Shown piece after piece: positions 1 to 11,855 of a DNA stretch of 64,000 nt. This stretch comes from Stratiolaelaps scimitus (Eukaryota > Arthropoda > Arachnida > Mesostigmata > Laelapidae), in contig JABWDB010000003.1 of NCBI GenBank assembly GCA_019614645.1, forward strand, positions 18,995,001 to 19,059,000. The letters run 5' to 3'. The first letter of the stretch is position 1. The number at the start of each line of letters is the position of its first letter. The notes under the pieces are model-generated. The model made no database searches. It was not told the origin of the DNA and saw nothing but the letters and a program-made list of their open reading frames with translations. The position numbers were made by a program, and so were the translations under genes.

Positions 1-226
1 TGTCTGTGTGGGCGCGTATGCATCGTCGGTGCGAGCAAAACCATTTGTGCGGCTAGTCAATGCAACATCATCATATTACAAGCGCCATCTGATAACTTTC
101 TTGTCTCGATTGGTAGAACATTTCACCATCCTGACCAAGAGCTCGGCAGCTCCCGGCGGAACGAGCGGGGCTTCGAAGTAATGATGCGACTTCCCGTTCC
201 GTTACTCGTGAGGACATTTTTGCTTT

Positions 227-230
227 TATA

Positions 231-271
<41 letters not shown>
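227..271. repeat. (TA)n microsatellite
   Basis: About 45 bp of TA dinucleotides with a phase slip (TATTATA) near 237-241. The frame crossing it (minus strand 71-430) owes its length to this run and is not evidence of a gene. Confidence 0.95.
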
Positions 272-273
<2 letters not shown>

Positions 274-654
274 AGCGGCGGCGGCTGCGGCAAGCGAGCT
301 CAGACTCGGTGAAGAACGCAAACAAGTCGGAACAACTTAGGTCGGGGAAACCAATGCCGCAACCGTCGGCTCCCCCGCCCCCCGTGACAAGCTCAAAGTT
401 CACCAAACGAAAGATCAGCCAGCGTCTCATTCGAGAAGAACAAGCAGCATCAGCATCACGCAGGGTGGATCAAAGGCGAGACTAACGGTGGTAGTAGTAC
501 ACTAAATACAGATCCACCGTTCACTCGGGACCGTCGCGACAAAGCGAATAATACACGAAACACCGAAACGTCCGGTTCGTTGCTGATGAGCAACGCCAAT
601 AATGAAACACGAGCAACAAATTCTCGAGACGAGACAAACTCGATTTCTTGATAC

Positions 655-656
<2 letters not shown>

Positions 657-685
<29 letters not shown>
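657..685. repeat. (TA)n microsatellite
   Basis: An uninterrupted run of about 14 TA units, followed by a CATATA remnant. Confidence 0.95.
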
Positions 686-687
<2 letters not shown>

Positions 688-1304
688 TATACAGCACAGG
701 AACGAGAAGGACAATAGCAAATAGGGAATGTGATACGTTCTCATCTTCCGGTGCCGTCCTCTGACAGATTTTATGTAGTGTCGATTTTCGTCGTCATAAC
801 GTTCAACCACCCCACCAATTGTTGTCGGTGAGCAGCTATTTTTCTGGCGCGTACCGTGTCGCCGTCAGCATGGCCCTATCCATGGCACGTGGTTCTCCAT
901 TCGTGACTCCGCCGTGGCCCGTGTCGTCCGGGCGCAGGTCCGCCATTCGTTGTCGCCTCGTTACTATGCCAGTTTTTTGATCGGTATCACCGTCCTGCCG
1001 GACACACCGCCGTCAAGGTCAGCCGATTAAAAGAACGAGGGAGCGAGGGTGCATGCGAGGAGGCCGGACAGAACATCGATCTGATGGACGCTGCGGTAAA
1101 GCAGTATGACTAAACTGCTCCGCCAAGTGGTATAGTGCCAACCATCGAAATACTATAGATCCGGATCAGATGCATTAATCCGTGAAGGGCCGGGGAGGGG
1201 GTGATTGTATAGGTAATCGCTTGGATTCGTCAGCGTTGGACAACGATATTCTATGATACTATGCGTACAGTATTTTGCTATACAGCACTCTTGAATATAT
1301 AATG

Positions 1305-1307
<3 letters not shown>

Positions 1308-1373
<66 letters not shown>
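1308..1373. repeat. Long pure (TA)n microsatellite
   Basis: About 32 uninterrupted TA units, among the longest pure runs in the window. It begins after an AATGTAAA flank and ends in TATGTCATAA. A self-complementary run of this length can extrude as a cruciform and is normally highly variable in length. Confidence 0.95.
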
Positions 1374-1376
<3 letters not shown>

Positions 1377-1450
1377 ATAAAAGCGATGCCTATCGATTGA
1401 TCAGGCAGGAGTGCAAGCGTGTGCTGCATGTGCCAACCGGGCTGGCTCCT

Positions 1451-1525
1451 CGATAGTCTAGTAGTAGACATCTTGGATTGCTAGACAAAAGGAACATATG
1501 ACTTGGGGTTCAACTCCTACCAGAT
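1451..1525 (+). repeat. tRNA-like (SINE-head-like) sequence
   Basis: An A-box-like block TAGTCTAGTAG (1454-1464) is followed by a good B-box, GGTTCAACTCC (1507-1517), then TACC. This is the promoter arrangement of polymerase III genes. The spacing of about 42 nt between boxes is longer than in a simple tRNA, and I cannot fold a clean acceptor stem, so this looks like a decayed tRNA pseudogene or SINE head, not a working tRNA. Downstream sequence to about 1600 is T-rich and might be a SINE body, but no second copy of it was found here. Confidence 0.45.
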
Positions 1526-2526
1526 ATTTTGAGGGATCTTTGGATTTCTTTATCACATTTCTTTGTTTGTAAATTCTTGCGGGGTACGACCGGCTAGAAA
1601 CAAGCAGATGTGGTCCAAACAGATCCTTATATGTTGTAGCACCTGAAGGTTACATGCTGAGGCTTGTCACATGGAATAATGGATGAGAATTTAATGATAA
1701 ATGTAGAGGCTGGCAACACGTGCAACACGTGTTTATTTTTGTCCTGTCCATTGAGACGAACAAGTGAACTCTTTCGGAACTCCCCCTTAAGGAAGATACT
1801 CCAGAAATACTGTTCAATTTCGTTCTATTGAACGTTCAGGTCATGGCTCCCCCCATTTGAGTTCTCCCTGCGTTAACACTGAGTCGACTGTTCGCTGAGT
1901 GTTGCTCGTTGTCGAGGGAAAACCCAACATCTCCTTATTCATTGTTTGAGCATGGCTGGATATATGGTACTATTCATCGGCATATATGCTACACTTGACG
2001 CTGTCGTCGTTACAGTTGTTGTTAACATTGATAACTGATCGTCGCTGGCGGCGGCGGAGGCGCCCGCCGTCACAGGCTAGATCTGTGTTCGGATCACCGA
2101 TGGAGAGGGTTTTGTTCGCAGTGACAAACAGTCGGTCGTCAGTCGGAACGAAGCAGAGAGAGTTGTAGGATAGTGTTGTTATACAAGTCCATCTCGAATG
2201 GCTGTACGAGAGGAGGGTCAATGGTTTCACGACTTTTCGGGGAAGGGTGTGCAACGCGCAAAAAGAAGCCAGAGGCGGATAGGGGAGAATAGAGGCGAGT
2301 GGAAAATGATCAGGAGTCGGCAGCAGAAGAAGAAGGAGCTGTGTTGAGTCAGTCGCCCTGTTGCTGAGTTGACACGAAAACATTGAGCGTTCTTAACGGC
2401 AACGGCTCGCCGATGGCCTTAAGCCAGTCCGCCAATCCGCTAAGAGTCCGCCAAAAAAAATCGAAATCAGGCACCAGCAGCGGCTGCGAGGGCCATAGAA
2501 GAATGCCGATGCACAGTAATAATATT

Positions 2527-2547
2527 TATATATATATATATATATAT
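2527..2547. repeat. (TA)n microsatellite
   Basis: About ten TA units between ATTTA and TGAAAGG. Confidence 0.9.
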
Positions 2548-2897
2548 GAAAGGTAGAGGTATAGCATGTGTTTGTCAATCGGCAGCAGTGACACAGAAGT
2601 CAACGATTGGGGAGGGCGACCGGAGACTGGCAACAGTGGTCCGTTGCTGCACCGCGCGTTCACGTTTTTCCGTGAATTAGCCGCGGATAGATCGGCGGAG
2701 GGACCGACGACCAGGGGACCATCCGAGCTGCCGAATGCAGCGTACGACGGTAATGGTTCGGCCTGAGATGACGTCAGGCCGTCCAGTACTTATTGTAGTA
2801 TCGGTTTTTGGAGTCGTACTGGCGTTGCGAATCTCGGACGGCGCAGAGCGACAGTCGCTTTCTGGCCGCGCTTACGGCCACGCTAATGTTTCGCTTA

Positions 2898-2930
2898 CTG
2901 CTGCTGCTGCGTTGTTGCTGCTGCTGCTGG
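2898..2930. repeat. Imperfect (CTG)n triplet run
   Basis: Two blocks of CTG separated by GTTGTTG. It translates to a leucine tract on the plus strand and glutamine on the minus strand, which inflates the open frames around it. Confidence 0.9.
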
Positions 2931-4789
2931 TGATAGTCGATGACTGGGATGACGGCCAGATGAGATAGAGTTTGGTCTGTCGTGTGAAGCATGGGTCAAG
3001 CACACCAATCGGTAGTGTCCCGGCAGTATGTATACGAATAGCCTCGATACAGACAGATAGATAGGCATATTGAACAAGAAACAGACCACACGAAGTCGCC
3101 TAGATGTGTGCAAAGAAGGCGAAGCTGTTTCGAGCGGTTCGGAATGGAAGGGAAATCTCGTCAAGTTTTCTAAATGGATTTTTTAACTTAGCCAACGCAG
3201 TCATCTGTGCTGTATTTCGAACGTGCTCTTTACTCCATTAAACATTGTGTTTTAGAGCATTTAGGGCAACGATTATACACGACTGTTCAGCAGTGTGAGC
3301 CTACAGTTAATATAATAGTAATACGTATCCACAATGGTGGCGGTGGCGGTACTGCTTCTTTTTCATTAGGATTTATCGAATTTTTTGCTACAATTTTTTG
3401 TTTGTAGTTTAAAAGAACACATCGACCTCATTCGCGATCTAGCATGAACAGCACTAATCAATCAGTAATCGGTTATGATTAATGAGAATGCGAGTGCGCG
3501 AGTGAGTGAGCGTTTCAGCCAAGTCCATCGAACTATCATCGGGTGCGTAATGTACATTTGCAGTAGTGTCGTTGTGATCAGATCGTTAATTAATTGGCCA
3601 TCTCATTGACGCGCCCGCTTCGTTTGTGCCCGGTGCTGCTGCCGCTGCTGTTTCGGCTGTTCGGCTCGATACCGTGTTGACACGAACGAAATCATCAGCG
3701 AAGAACATTTATCACCGTCGTCACCACCGCATGGTGACGCTTCGTACTCGCCGTCCATTACGACGTGGCCTACGTGACCTGTTATGAGTTGAAGCGTTCT
3801 CTTCGCCTTCGAAGGATGCGCGCCGAGACGGCCGTCGAGATCACCGTGCCACTGTCGTGTGTAGTGTGGTGTTTAATGGACCGCGAATAGTACTGTGATG
3901 CCAGAGGCGATTGGTTGTGCCCTGCAGTCCGCCATTGCTGTGGCCCGAAACCCGAGCTGAGAGTTGCCAGCCAGTCATGCAGGGTAAATGCGCACGTAGA
4001 GAATCGCGTTTATTCTGTAACTTCTCCCGCTTTTCGTCTTTCCAACAAAACAACAACCTCAACAGCAGCCGCAGCGGTGTGATGCTATTGCTGTGGTTAC
4101 ATTAACGCAGTTAAAGTAAACGCAATAACAGCAGAAACAACAAAGGCACTTATGGTTGCATATCAGCGTGGGCGCGCATGGACGACTGAGCGAAATCCGG
4201 TAAGATTTATTAACGCGGCCGCGCTATTTATGCAGCAGCAGCAGCGGCGATCGTCCCACGCGTTGGCATGTCCGTTCGTCCTGTCCGTTCGTCCACTGTC
4301 CTGACTCGTTCCCGTTGCCTACGCTACCGTTACGCCCACATCTCGGCCTAGCGCTGACGGTCCTGCTCTCTCTCTCTCTCTCTCTTCTCACACTCCTGCC
4401 ATTGTACTCATATAATACTAGTATAGCGCTCATAACTAAACTTGCACCGGTTACTCTGGCTGATGTGTACAAGGTTACCCCGCTGGCACACCCCGAGGCT
4501 ATGCGTGGGACTTGGGTGTGTAATACCCAGCGATGACGGAGTGACTCCGAGCCAAGAATTAACCCTTTCGAAAGGAACTTGGCATTTCAGCACATGGCAT
4601 TATGACGGTTCGACCGTACTAATCCATTGTTGACGAAGCTGCTCCCGGCTGACAAGTGCGAACGTGATGTCGAGCCGTGCGATAGTATCTTTGTGTGAGT
4701 GTCTATTTTTAGTTTGTGCTTTGTGCAAGGTTGAGAAAGTTGGGCTACAAGGACAAATCTATTTTTTATCTTCTGCTCTGCACTTTGAA

Positions 4790-4949
4790 TGGGCGTACAT
4801 TGATTTATCGATTTACTGATTTGCATCGTTCTGTAAGACGGACCCCTGTGAATGCAAATGGGCAACGGTGTCGGGGGTGGAACCCGTTCGTGGACCGGCG
4901 TCCGTCTCCTCCGGTCGCCGAAGGTGCGAACGAATTCATCGCGCCACTG
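4790..4949 (-). mobile_element. tRNA-derived SINE, family 1, near-complete copy
   Basis: Read on the minus strand, the element starts at CAGTGGCGCGATGAATTCG near 4949, equivalent to the A-box region of the best copy (31103-31293). It passes through GAACGGGTTCCACCCC (degenerate B-box), reaches the CCGTTGCCCATTTGCATT junction, and ends in the conserved body (GGTCCGTCTTACAGAACGATG). The last part of the body is more diverged than in other copies. A SINE of this type would be transcribed by polymerase III and copied by a partner LINE; no LINE is present in the window. Confidence 0.75.
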
Positions 4950-6256
4950 AATTGGAATTGCCTAATTGCTATTGACGAATCATTGTGGCTGATAAGGTAT
5001 TATTAATGAATCCCCTTATGCAATAAGTCTTCATCAATTAATTCTGATATTTCGAGGAATTCGAAATAAAGGCGATACTGATGATAATGATCGTTTGATT
5101 AAATTTATGACCAAGATTTCAAGTTTCTTCTCGCCGTTTGCTGTCCCCCATCGTCTTATCCTCGTCTTCCAAATCACACGAATCTAACCAGTGAGCTTCT
5201 AGTCAATGTAGGACTACCCCACAACTAATTAACGTAAAGTGGTCCTGCCAGCATGAACGTGTAGGCTCGTTCGTTAACGGACAGCGGTTTTTTGGCAGTT
5301 TCCGAAGGCTACAATTCGTCGCTGAGTTGGAATTTATTCCTGTTCCTTCGCGCTTTCCACTTGACCCGGCCCTAGCTAGCGAGGTCACTCTCTCTCTCAC
5401 TCTAAAGATACGTCTATATATTTGCCGAGTTCCAACGGCAGACAACTCACGAGTTTGCAGTTTACCAAGGGAACCTGGTAACTCAGTACGAACAGGGTGT
5501 TGCGCGGGGGTGAATGGTTTGTGAATTAAATCTTGTTTGTCAGAAGTGACCCAATCGGTATTATGATGCTTATCGTGGCTGTCTGCAGCAATCTCGTGCA
5601 CGGCCTCATGCCCGGCTTGTGCAGAGTCTAATACAACATGTAGCAGATATCTTGTACAGGCGACAATAGCATGAGTTTGAACGCAATAGGGCACAAGGCG
5701 CGTTGCGTTAGCAGATAGGTTTAGGCTTCTTTGCATAGGCGAATCTGCTTTTCGTCGAACGAGACTAGCGCAACTGATTTTGGCAGTGGTTGTCGTAGCC
5801 AGCCGCCAACTATTGGCGAGGCAGCTCTCCCCTTGTCTCGTCATCATCATATATCATCACTACACTTCTACATGTATCGGATCGTATCGTACGGCGCTCG
5901 ACGATTACTTGATGCCTGAGGATTTCGTGTCAGCCCTGCCTGGGTGAACCCAAGGAGCCGTCCTTCCAATGGGTCGGCTCTCGGAACATATTCCGGGTGA
6001 ACTCGTACGTCGTCTGTGGCGACTTGCGCAGCGAGGTTTGCCGTAGCATTGAACGAACCGGTAGCGACAAGCGGACCAGACGACGATGACTTTCGTCGGA
6101 ACCGAGATTACGTTGATTACAGTGATACGAACATAGATATTTATATGTATTGAAGAATGCGTTCCATGGTGGCGTACTCAGAATACATTCTGTCGAAGAA
6201 AAAGAAAAAGTGGTAGAAATGCAATCTGCTCTCGCGATCGGGTCACACACACACAC

Positions 6257-6291
<35 letters not shown>

Positions 6292-6520
6292 TCAAGCATG
6301 GGCTATCGAAGGCTGTAGCTATATGTACCTGTGCTGTGTATCGTTCATTTAGAGCTGAGGTCGTTTGAAGTTGAAAGTCGAAAAGACTATGCAGTGAAAT
6401 GGACGAGCTCCATGTCTCAGACATATGGCAAAGGTGGGATTACGAACTGGGTACCGTATGATACAATACAAGGTTTCGGTTAATTGATGAAACTGCAGTT
6501 TTTTAGAAAGCTCAAGTTGT
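4950..6520. other. Non-coding stretch including a 215-codon minus-strand frame
   Basis: A minus-strand ATG frame at 5203-5850 (215 codons) is one of the longer ones in the window. Its product shows no recognisable domain, signal peptide or membrane segment, and on balance I do not call it a gene. The stretch also contains the CA/TA compound microsatellite at 6244-6288. Nothing else is supportable. Confidence 0.55.
6244..6288. repeat. Compound (CA)n(TA)n microsatellite
   Basis: About seven CA units run directly into about 15 TA units. Confidence 0.95.
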
Positions 6521-6522
6521 CG

Positions 6523-6592
6523 ATATGTCACCAGGTGGCGGGACTCGAAACTGCGACTTGCGGCTTTTCACAACTAAACCCTCACTGGTGAT
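6523..6592 (-). repeat. tRNA-like SINE fragment, family 2
   Basis: On the minus strand the sequence contains AGTTTCGAGTCCC (B-box-like, 6540-6552), followed by GCCACCTGGTGACATATCGA. The CCTGGTGACAT extension recurs after the B-box of the element at 52785-52850, so this is a repeat family and not a lone tRNA pseudogene. The head upstream of the B-box is degraded. It directly abuts the family 1 SINE tail at 6612. Confidence 0.5.
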
Positions 6593-6611
6593 ACTTTACA
6601 GGTGATACCTG

Positions 6612-6701
6612 GATGCACATTTACATTTAACGGGTCCGTGTTATAACGCAATATGAAAGCGATTCCGTGGACGTGAAATGTTGGCCAAGAGTCGGCCCGT
6701 T
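6612..6701 (+). mobile_element. tRNA-derived SINE, family 1, 5'-truncated copy
   Basis: Only the unique 3' body is present: GCACATTTACATTTAACGGG, then GTCCGTGTTATAACGCAATATG, then CCGTGGACGTGAAATGTTGG, ending at GTCGGCCCG. It aligns end to end with the body of the copy at 61986-62167, with scattered substitutions. The tRNA head is missing, the usual result of incomplete reverse transcription. Confidence 0.8.
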
Positions 6702-6838
6702 TCGTTTAGGTGACACGCGGATAGAAAAAAAAGTGAAGTACAGCACGCATCCACAGCACGCAAGAATATGTACATACATTCATGCTGGTATCTAAATACT
6801 ATCTCTCTGCAATTTTCACCACACAGCTTTTTCTAGCA

Positions 6839-6861
6839 CATATATATATATATATATATAT
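6839..6861. repeat. (TA)n microsatellite with TG tail
   Basis: About 11 TA units passing into TGTGTGTG. Confidence 0.9.
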
Positions 6862-6869
6862 GTGTGTGC

Positions 6870-9800
6870 AACATGCGTTGCATTTTGGTGTCACCGTGCG
6901 CAAATGCCCACACACCTTGAGGACACACATGATAACACCGTGGTCGTGGGTTTCAGGTCAAGGATTGTGCGAAATGAAGGACCATATCCCACCGATCATA
7001 ACCGCCAGCCACGCACGCTGCGCTGCTCAGTGACGCTGTTCCGCTTACCAATATCGAGTTCTGCTTCGGTCGGCGTAATCGATCTAGATTGAGAGACAAT
7101 TACGAGTTAGATCGTAATGTACTCTATCTAACTAGGGAACGCGATTCGGGAAAACGACAATAGCCATAGAGTAGGGGCCTGGATGCATCACCTTGGCCGT
7201 GGATATATCAGTCGCAGCTATCGACTTGTGCCTTTTGCAATTGGTGCAATGTGCCCCACGAATTGCGACCTTGTGATCTGTAGCTTGCTTTTGCCATCTC
7301 ATCAGCAAAACTACACCCCAAGCATGATCCTACAACGGCACATCTGCGATGCAGGATGGAGAGTATCTAGCGTCCGTTTTTCGCCACAGACATCAAGCAA
7401 GATTGATGGAAATCTACATTTAGTGTAATATAGCTTCGCCAGATCGAAACTACTCTGCCCTGTACAGCTTACGCGGGGTTTGGGCCGAGCGATGTCCATT
7501 TGTTGAGTCCTTTTCACCATTCCCAATGATTGAAAGCAGTACCACGCCGCTTTCGGGGCCCCGCCGACGTCGTTGTTGTTATCCATGTTTGCCATCCTCG
7601 ATTCCTTCTGTCAAAATGTGATTGAAAATTGTCTTCCATCTCCTGCCTGTGCTGTTACGCTTTGGCAAATAGAGCTTGTCCGTTCCGTCACTCTTCCCAA
7701 ACTCATCGATACAAGAGATATTTAGCTACGACTAATTCTAATACAACTACTACTACTACTGCTACTATTACTTGAATTGCAGGTGTGTGCGTATATAGGT
7801 AGAGCAGTAGGCTGTCAGTTAGCCAGTCAGGCAATTGCCAATCAGGCATTTTCCCGACCTATAACTTGGCTTGGCAGCATAAACGTAAACGTTGTCTGAC
7901 CACCTTATACCATATCGTTGTTATTGCTGGGAGATTGTCGTTGCTGCCGCCGCCGCTGCTGGTCTCCATTTCGCTGGACGCTGCCGACCATTCTGTCAGT
8001 GTCGTCTATATTCAAATGATAGCGCTGCCATCGCGCAATGGATGCAAGCAACGGTGACGTCTCTTCCAATGCTGATAGCGAGGGCAGCAGTAGAATGACG
8101 ACGATCTCCAACGGCGGCACCGCAGAAACAGCGGGATGACTTCCTTCTTGACAGGAGAGGCAGGATTGTTTGATCTCACTCTTTACGTCTGTTGTCCATG
8201 TGTGCGAGTGGCTTGAGTTGGACGGCATTAGGCTGGATTGGCTACGGCGAAATAGGAGGATGTGAGTCGCCATCGCTGTCGTCTGTCGGCGATGACTCGG
8301 GGGTCTCTCCATTGGGCTCTCGTTGTTTCCCGTGAGTCCAGCTCCGTAGCATTAGCAGTGGCTGATAGCTAACACCACTAGTGGGCCGAAGCAGACATTT
8401 CACGCAGGGTGACGGTGCTTGGGGCTGGCGGTGATGCAGGTTTCCAGATAGGTCATGCAGCTGGGCAACTCGCGAGCTTGTTCGATATCTACCGCCGACC
8501 GGCCTGTTAGTGGCGCAAGGAAACAGCGAAAGTGGCGATGCCTTCCTGCAGATGGATTCACAGCCTGGGTGGCCGGCTGGCTGGCCAGACAACCAGAGCA
8601 GCAGTGCGCCATATACAGTATCTCCTAGCTCTCTCTCTCTCTCTATCTCTCTCCCGCTGTTACGTTCTTTTACGGATGAGTATTATGGCTGCAAACGCAC
8701 TGAGATCGACACGCACACACACAAAGACACGCACATATGCACTTCACGCCGGCTATTGACTTCAAGCGCTCGCGCGCAATTCAGTAACAACAACGTAAAC
8801 GTGACTGGAACAGTTGATTCTCGATCGCTCTCGCTCTTTGTCTCTCTACGAGTTAGTATCTACGAGTATATCATTGTGTGTGTGTGTGTGAGAGTGAGAG
8901 TGTTCAGCGAGGAAGTTGCTCGATAGAGGAGATCTTTTGTTGGGGGAGGAGGTGCACAGTGAAGAAGGGCAGCAGTGGCTGAAACACGGAGAACACTCTA
9001 TGAACGATTCAAGGGATGGACGAACCGCGGGCGACGCAACGCCTGCTATCGTTGCGTTGTCTAACGGTAGTGGCGACGACGGCGCTATAGCTATATATAT
9101 ATATATTATATATATATACCACTGTTATAGGATCGATAAACGTTGCTGACGTTACTTTAGTCGTTGCTGTTGTGGTTGGTGCTTCGGTTGTTATTATTGT
9201 CGTTGTTGTTTTTCTTGTTACAAACAATTGCTATTCTCGTTTTGGATTGCTCACAGAACGGGGATGGGGTGATGCGTCGGGAGACGTCGGGAATCACCAG
9301 CTCCACGTGCTGAGCATACGCTCGATAGCATAAGAGGGCGGCGATAGTTAGTTAGGTGTCCGTCAAAGCCAGCGCAGTGTAAAGGGGGCGGCCGGTCTGA
9401 AATGGAGGACAGAAACAATAGATCACTCGCCTAGAATGTAAACGGTGATGGCTGCTGCTGCTGCCTTTGTCAGAGGTTGCTAACTCGAGCTTAACGATAT
9501 ATATACATATATATAGTATCATTCAACGCATGATATCTGAGAGTGAAGTATTTACTAGTCAGACAGCAAGTGGGTGACAAACAGACGTGTGTGTGTGGGT
9601 GTGCCAAGCTATCTCTATGGCTCTAAAAACAATAATCCAGAATTGTTGCGGATAGTTTTACATTCATAAATTAATGCATAACATAAAAAAGTAGCCTATT
9701 CTCATACATACGTTTAGTGCCTGATGAATTAACAGACTTCTTCGTGGGTCGGCGTGTATCGCTGCATTGTGGGTGAGGCGGTGGCGGCGACTAACCTGAA

Positions 9801-9980
9801 GACATTGGCTCCAGTCCCCGTACCAGTTTGAGTTACCCTCTTGCATTTGAATGCCATATAACGGCTCCGCGCGGATCCGTTTGTTTGATAAGGAACAACA
9901 TCGAGAACGAAAAATAACGGCAAAGAACATCCTCTTCAATGCTAATATTATCTATCCACTGAATCGATCGTTTCTTATTC
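6870..9980. other. Non-coding stretch with scattered simple repeats
   Basis: No convincing frame. It holds CT runs (about 8627-8652), short GT/GA runs (8876-8902), a TA run (9092-9118) and GTT-rich sequence (9155-9220). The 138-codon frame at 8510-8926 is built on the CT run and has no protein character. Confidence 0.6.
9092..9118. repeat. (TA)n microsatellite
   Basis: TA run with a central TTA phase slip. Confidence 0.9.
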
Positions 9981-9985
9981 GTTGT

Positions 9986-10031
9986 TATGGTGTTCGTCGT
10001 TAATTCGTAGTTGACTGCATATACTTGACTA

Positions 10032-10062
<31 letters not shown>

Positions 10063-10109
10063 TTAGTCAAGTATATGCAGTCAACTACGAATTAACGACG
10101 AATACCATA
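9986..10109. repeat. Near-perfect 51-bp-arm inverted repeat with TA loop
   Basis: The left arm (9986-10036) and right arm (10059-10109) are reverse complements over 51 bp. The single difference (9992 G opposite 10103 T) would be a G-U wobble in RNA. The centre is a (TA)n tract that can itself pair, so almost the whole 124 bp can fold into one hairpin. Arms this similar are young or under constraint. Possible origins are a fold-back duplication at the TA tract, a small non-autonomous element, or a hairpin RNA precursor. I see no flanking target duplication. Confidence 0.9.
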
Positions 10110-10113
10110 TCCT

Positions 10114-10118
<5 letters not shown>

Positions 10119-10151
<33 letters not shown>
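10119..10151. repeat. (TA)n microsatellite
   Basis: About 16 TA units starting 10 bp after the inverted repeat at 9986-10109. Confidence 0.95.
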
Positions 10152-10154
<3 letters not shown>

Positions 10155-11262
10155 ACAATGGAAGTGAGTAAAGCATTCTAGAGAAAACAAACAATGATCG
10201 CCACACTGAATACCGTTTGTCCCTGCAGAATTCGGCGATCTTCGACTCCCCTTCTTTCGATTGCCATAGTGCGATTTCGATTCCACTCACAACAACAATG
10301 AGCGGCGCGAGTTCAACCCCCCCCCCATCCCGCCCAGCTGGGGCTCAGTGGATTTTCTCAAACCACCGAGTTGCAGCTTAAGTTCAGCTCACCGCGCACT
10401 TTCTCCTCACCGAAGTTGTGCACACTCGTTGCTGTTGAACTATCTCGGATTCAGGCTGGTATCAGAGGACGCGTACGATATTCTTGCATGTTCCTGTCGC
10501 GTTGTTCGCGTCACCACGGCTCCGCTACGCTGTTATACACCTGACCCCACACAATACGTGAAGGCTTCCACGGAACGTGTCGCTTTTCTTCGATTTGTGT
10601 GAATAGCGATCGTTTGATATTTTGCGAATTCCTTCGGATAAATGATGATCGCTACGCTACGATCGTTTTCGAAGCAATGTCGGTGTCATTCGCGGCATCT
10701 CGAGATGACTCCATCCGTTTCGACTTCTTGGCCAGAAATTCGCGACCAAGCGCGAGCTGCAGCAGCGAAATCGGCCGAGGTCTTGTCAGTGACACCGGAT
10801 TGAGCAGCGCAATCGGATAAGGGCAGGTGGCTGGTAAAATGATGAGTTGCCGCCGTCAAATCTGATCCGCAGCAGCCGCGGCAGCAGCAGCAAATATAAT
10901 TAATCTTTGAACGTTTCTGTGATCTCTATTTTCTTCTATAGTACGCGAGCGTTCTTACTTAATAGGATACGAGTTGCGGTACGATTTTGTCGTGAGATAA
11001 GATGCGACGTCGACGTCATCGGTAAAATCGCTCGGATGACGACGTGACGGCGGAGGCCGGCGTGAGGGGTGGCGTCACGAGGAAAGAAAGAAGAAAAAAA
11101 AGTTAAGAAAAAAAGTGTCCGATATCACATCGGCAAGCAGCGATTGTAAATGGGAACGCGTCGCCAGAGGTGGCGATACGCCCGTTATCATCAAATGGCT
11201 ACCAGGTGATCATAGATGATCCATGGGTGATTATGCAAGATGAAATTAAACGCAATATCTAA

Positions 11263-11287
11263 TAATAATAATAATAATAATAATATT
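11263..11287. repeat. (AAT)n triplet repeat
   Basis: About eight AAT units ending in ATTATAATTGATAATT. Confidence 0.9.
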
Positions 11288-11815
11288 ATAATTGATAATT
11301 GTGTCGATTATAATAAATGCACTAGAGGCAGACCGGATTCTATTCGGCCTCTCCAATCAACTATATCGGTATCTCACTCATAGAATGTCTAAGCGAAATA
11401 TTCATGGATTAAATAATTGGCAATCGATCGACGACGACTAACCCGGTGAAATAATGTTTCCCGTCGAAAAATGACAACAAATTCTGGTTTGTCCCCTTCT
11501 GGCGTTCGTTGCGCCGGCGCCAGATTGATGATACAGAGAAACCCCAGAATAAGGTAGCCGTCGCTTGCTGAGCAGTGCCATTGGTGACTAGCAGGTTCGA
11601 CTAGAGATTGTCGTAAATAATTTGCCAAACAGGTCCCTTCAGTTGGATTTCACTTTCGCTGCAAATGTAAACGAAATGCCATCGTATTACTCTCGCATAG
11701 CGTTCGCGTCGGCGTGTACACATACACTCGACGCTTGTTTCAGTGGCAGATTGGCAGAGTCTTCGACGTCCTTCCTTTTTTTGTGAGGTATATGTATAAT
11801 TGGAACTGCACATAG

Positions 11816-11816
<1 letters not shown>

Positions 11817-11849
<33 letters not shown>

Positions 11850-11855
11850 ATATAT
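11817..11855. repeat. (TA)n microsatellite
   Basis: TA run of about 39 bp with one TTA slip near 11838, ending in TATGTATAGTGTATA. Confidence 0.95.

Larger units (their letters stand above)
1..1450. other. Non-coding stretch with three TA microsatellites
   Basis: No frame here resembles a protein; the open frames that cross the TA runs translate only to Tyr-Ile repeats. Apart from the TA runs at 227-271, 657-685 and 1308-1373, I see unique sequence of mixed composition with many CpGs. No promoter or splice structure can be supported. Confidence 0.7.
1560..4780. other. Non-coding stretch with short CTG and CT runs
   Basis: No frame here looks like a conserved protein. The stretch contains a TA run (2527-2547), an imperfect CTG run (2898-2930) and a CT run (about 4365-4386). 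A 66-codon ATG frame at 2768 (inside 2735-2968) starts with a hydrophobic segment and then enters the CTG-encoded leucine tract. It could be read as a secreted or membrane peptide, but nothing supports it beyond hydrophobicity. Confidence 0.6.

Noticed and set aside
5203..5850. 215-codon minus-strand ATG frame as a gene
   Set aside because: No domain, signal peptide, membrane segment or splice context was recognised, and an opposing plus-strand frame overlaps part of it. A frame of this size is not decisive in 64 kb of eukaryotic DNA.
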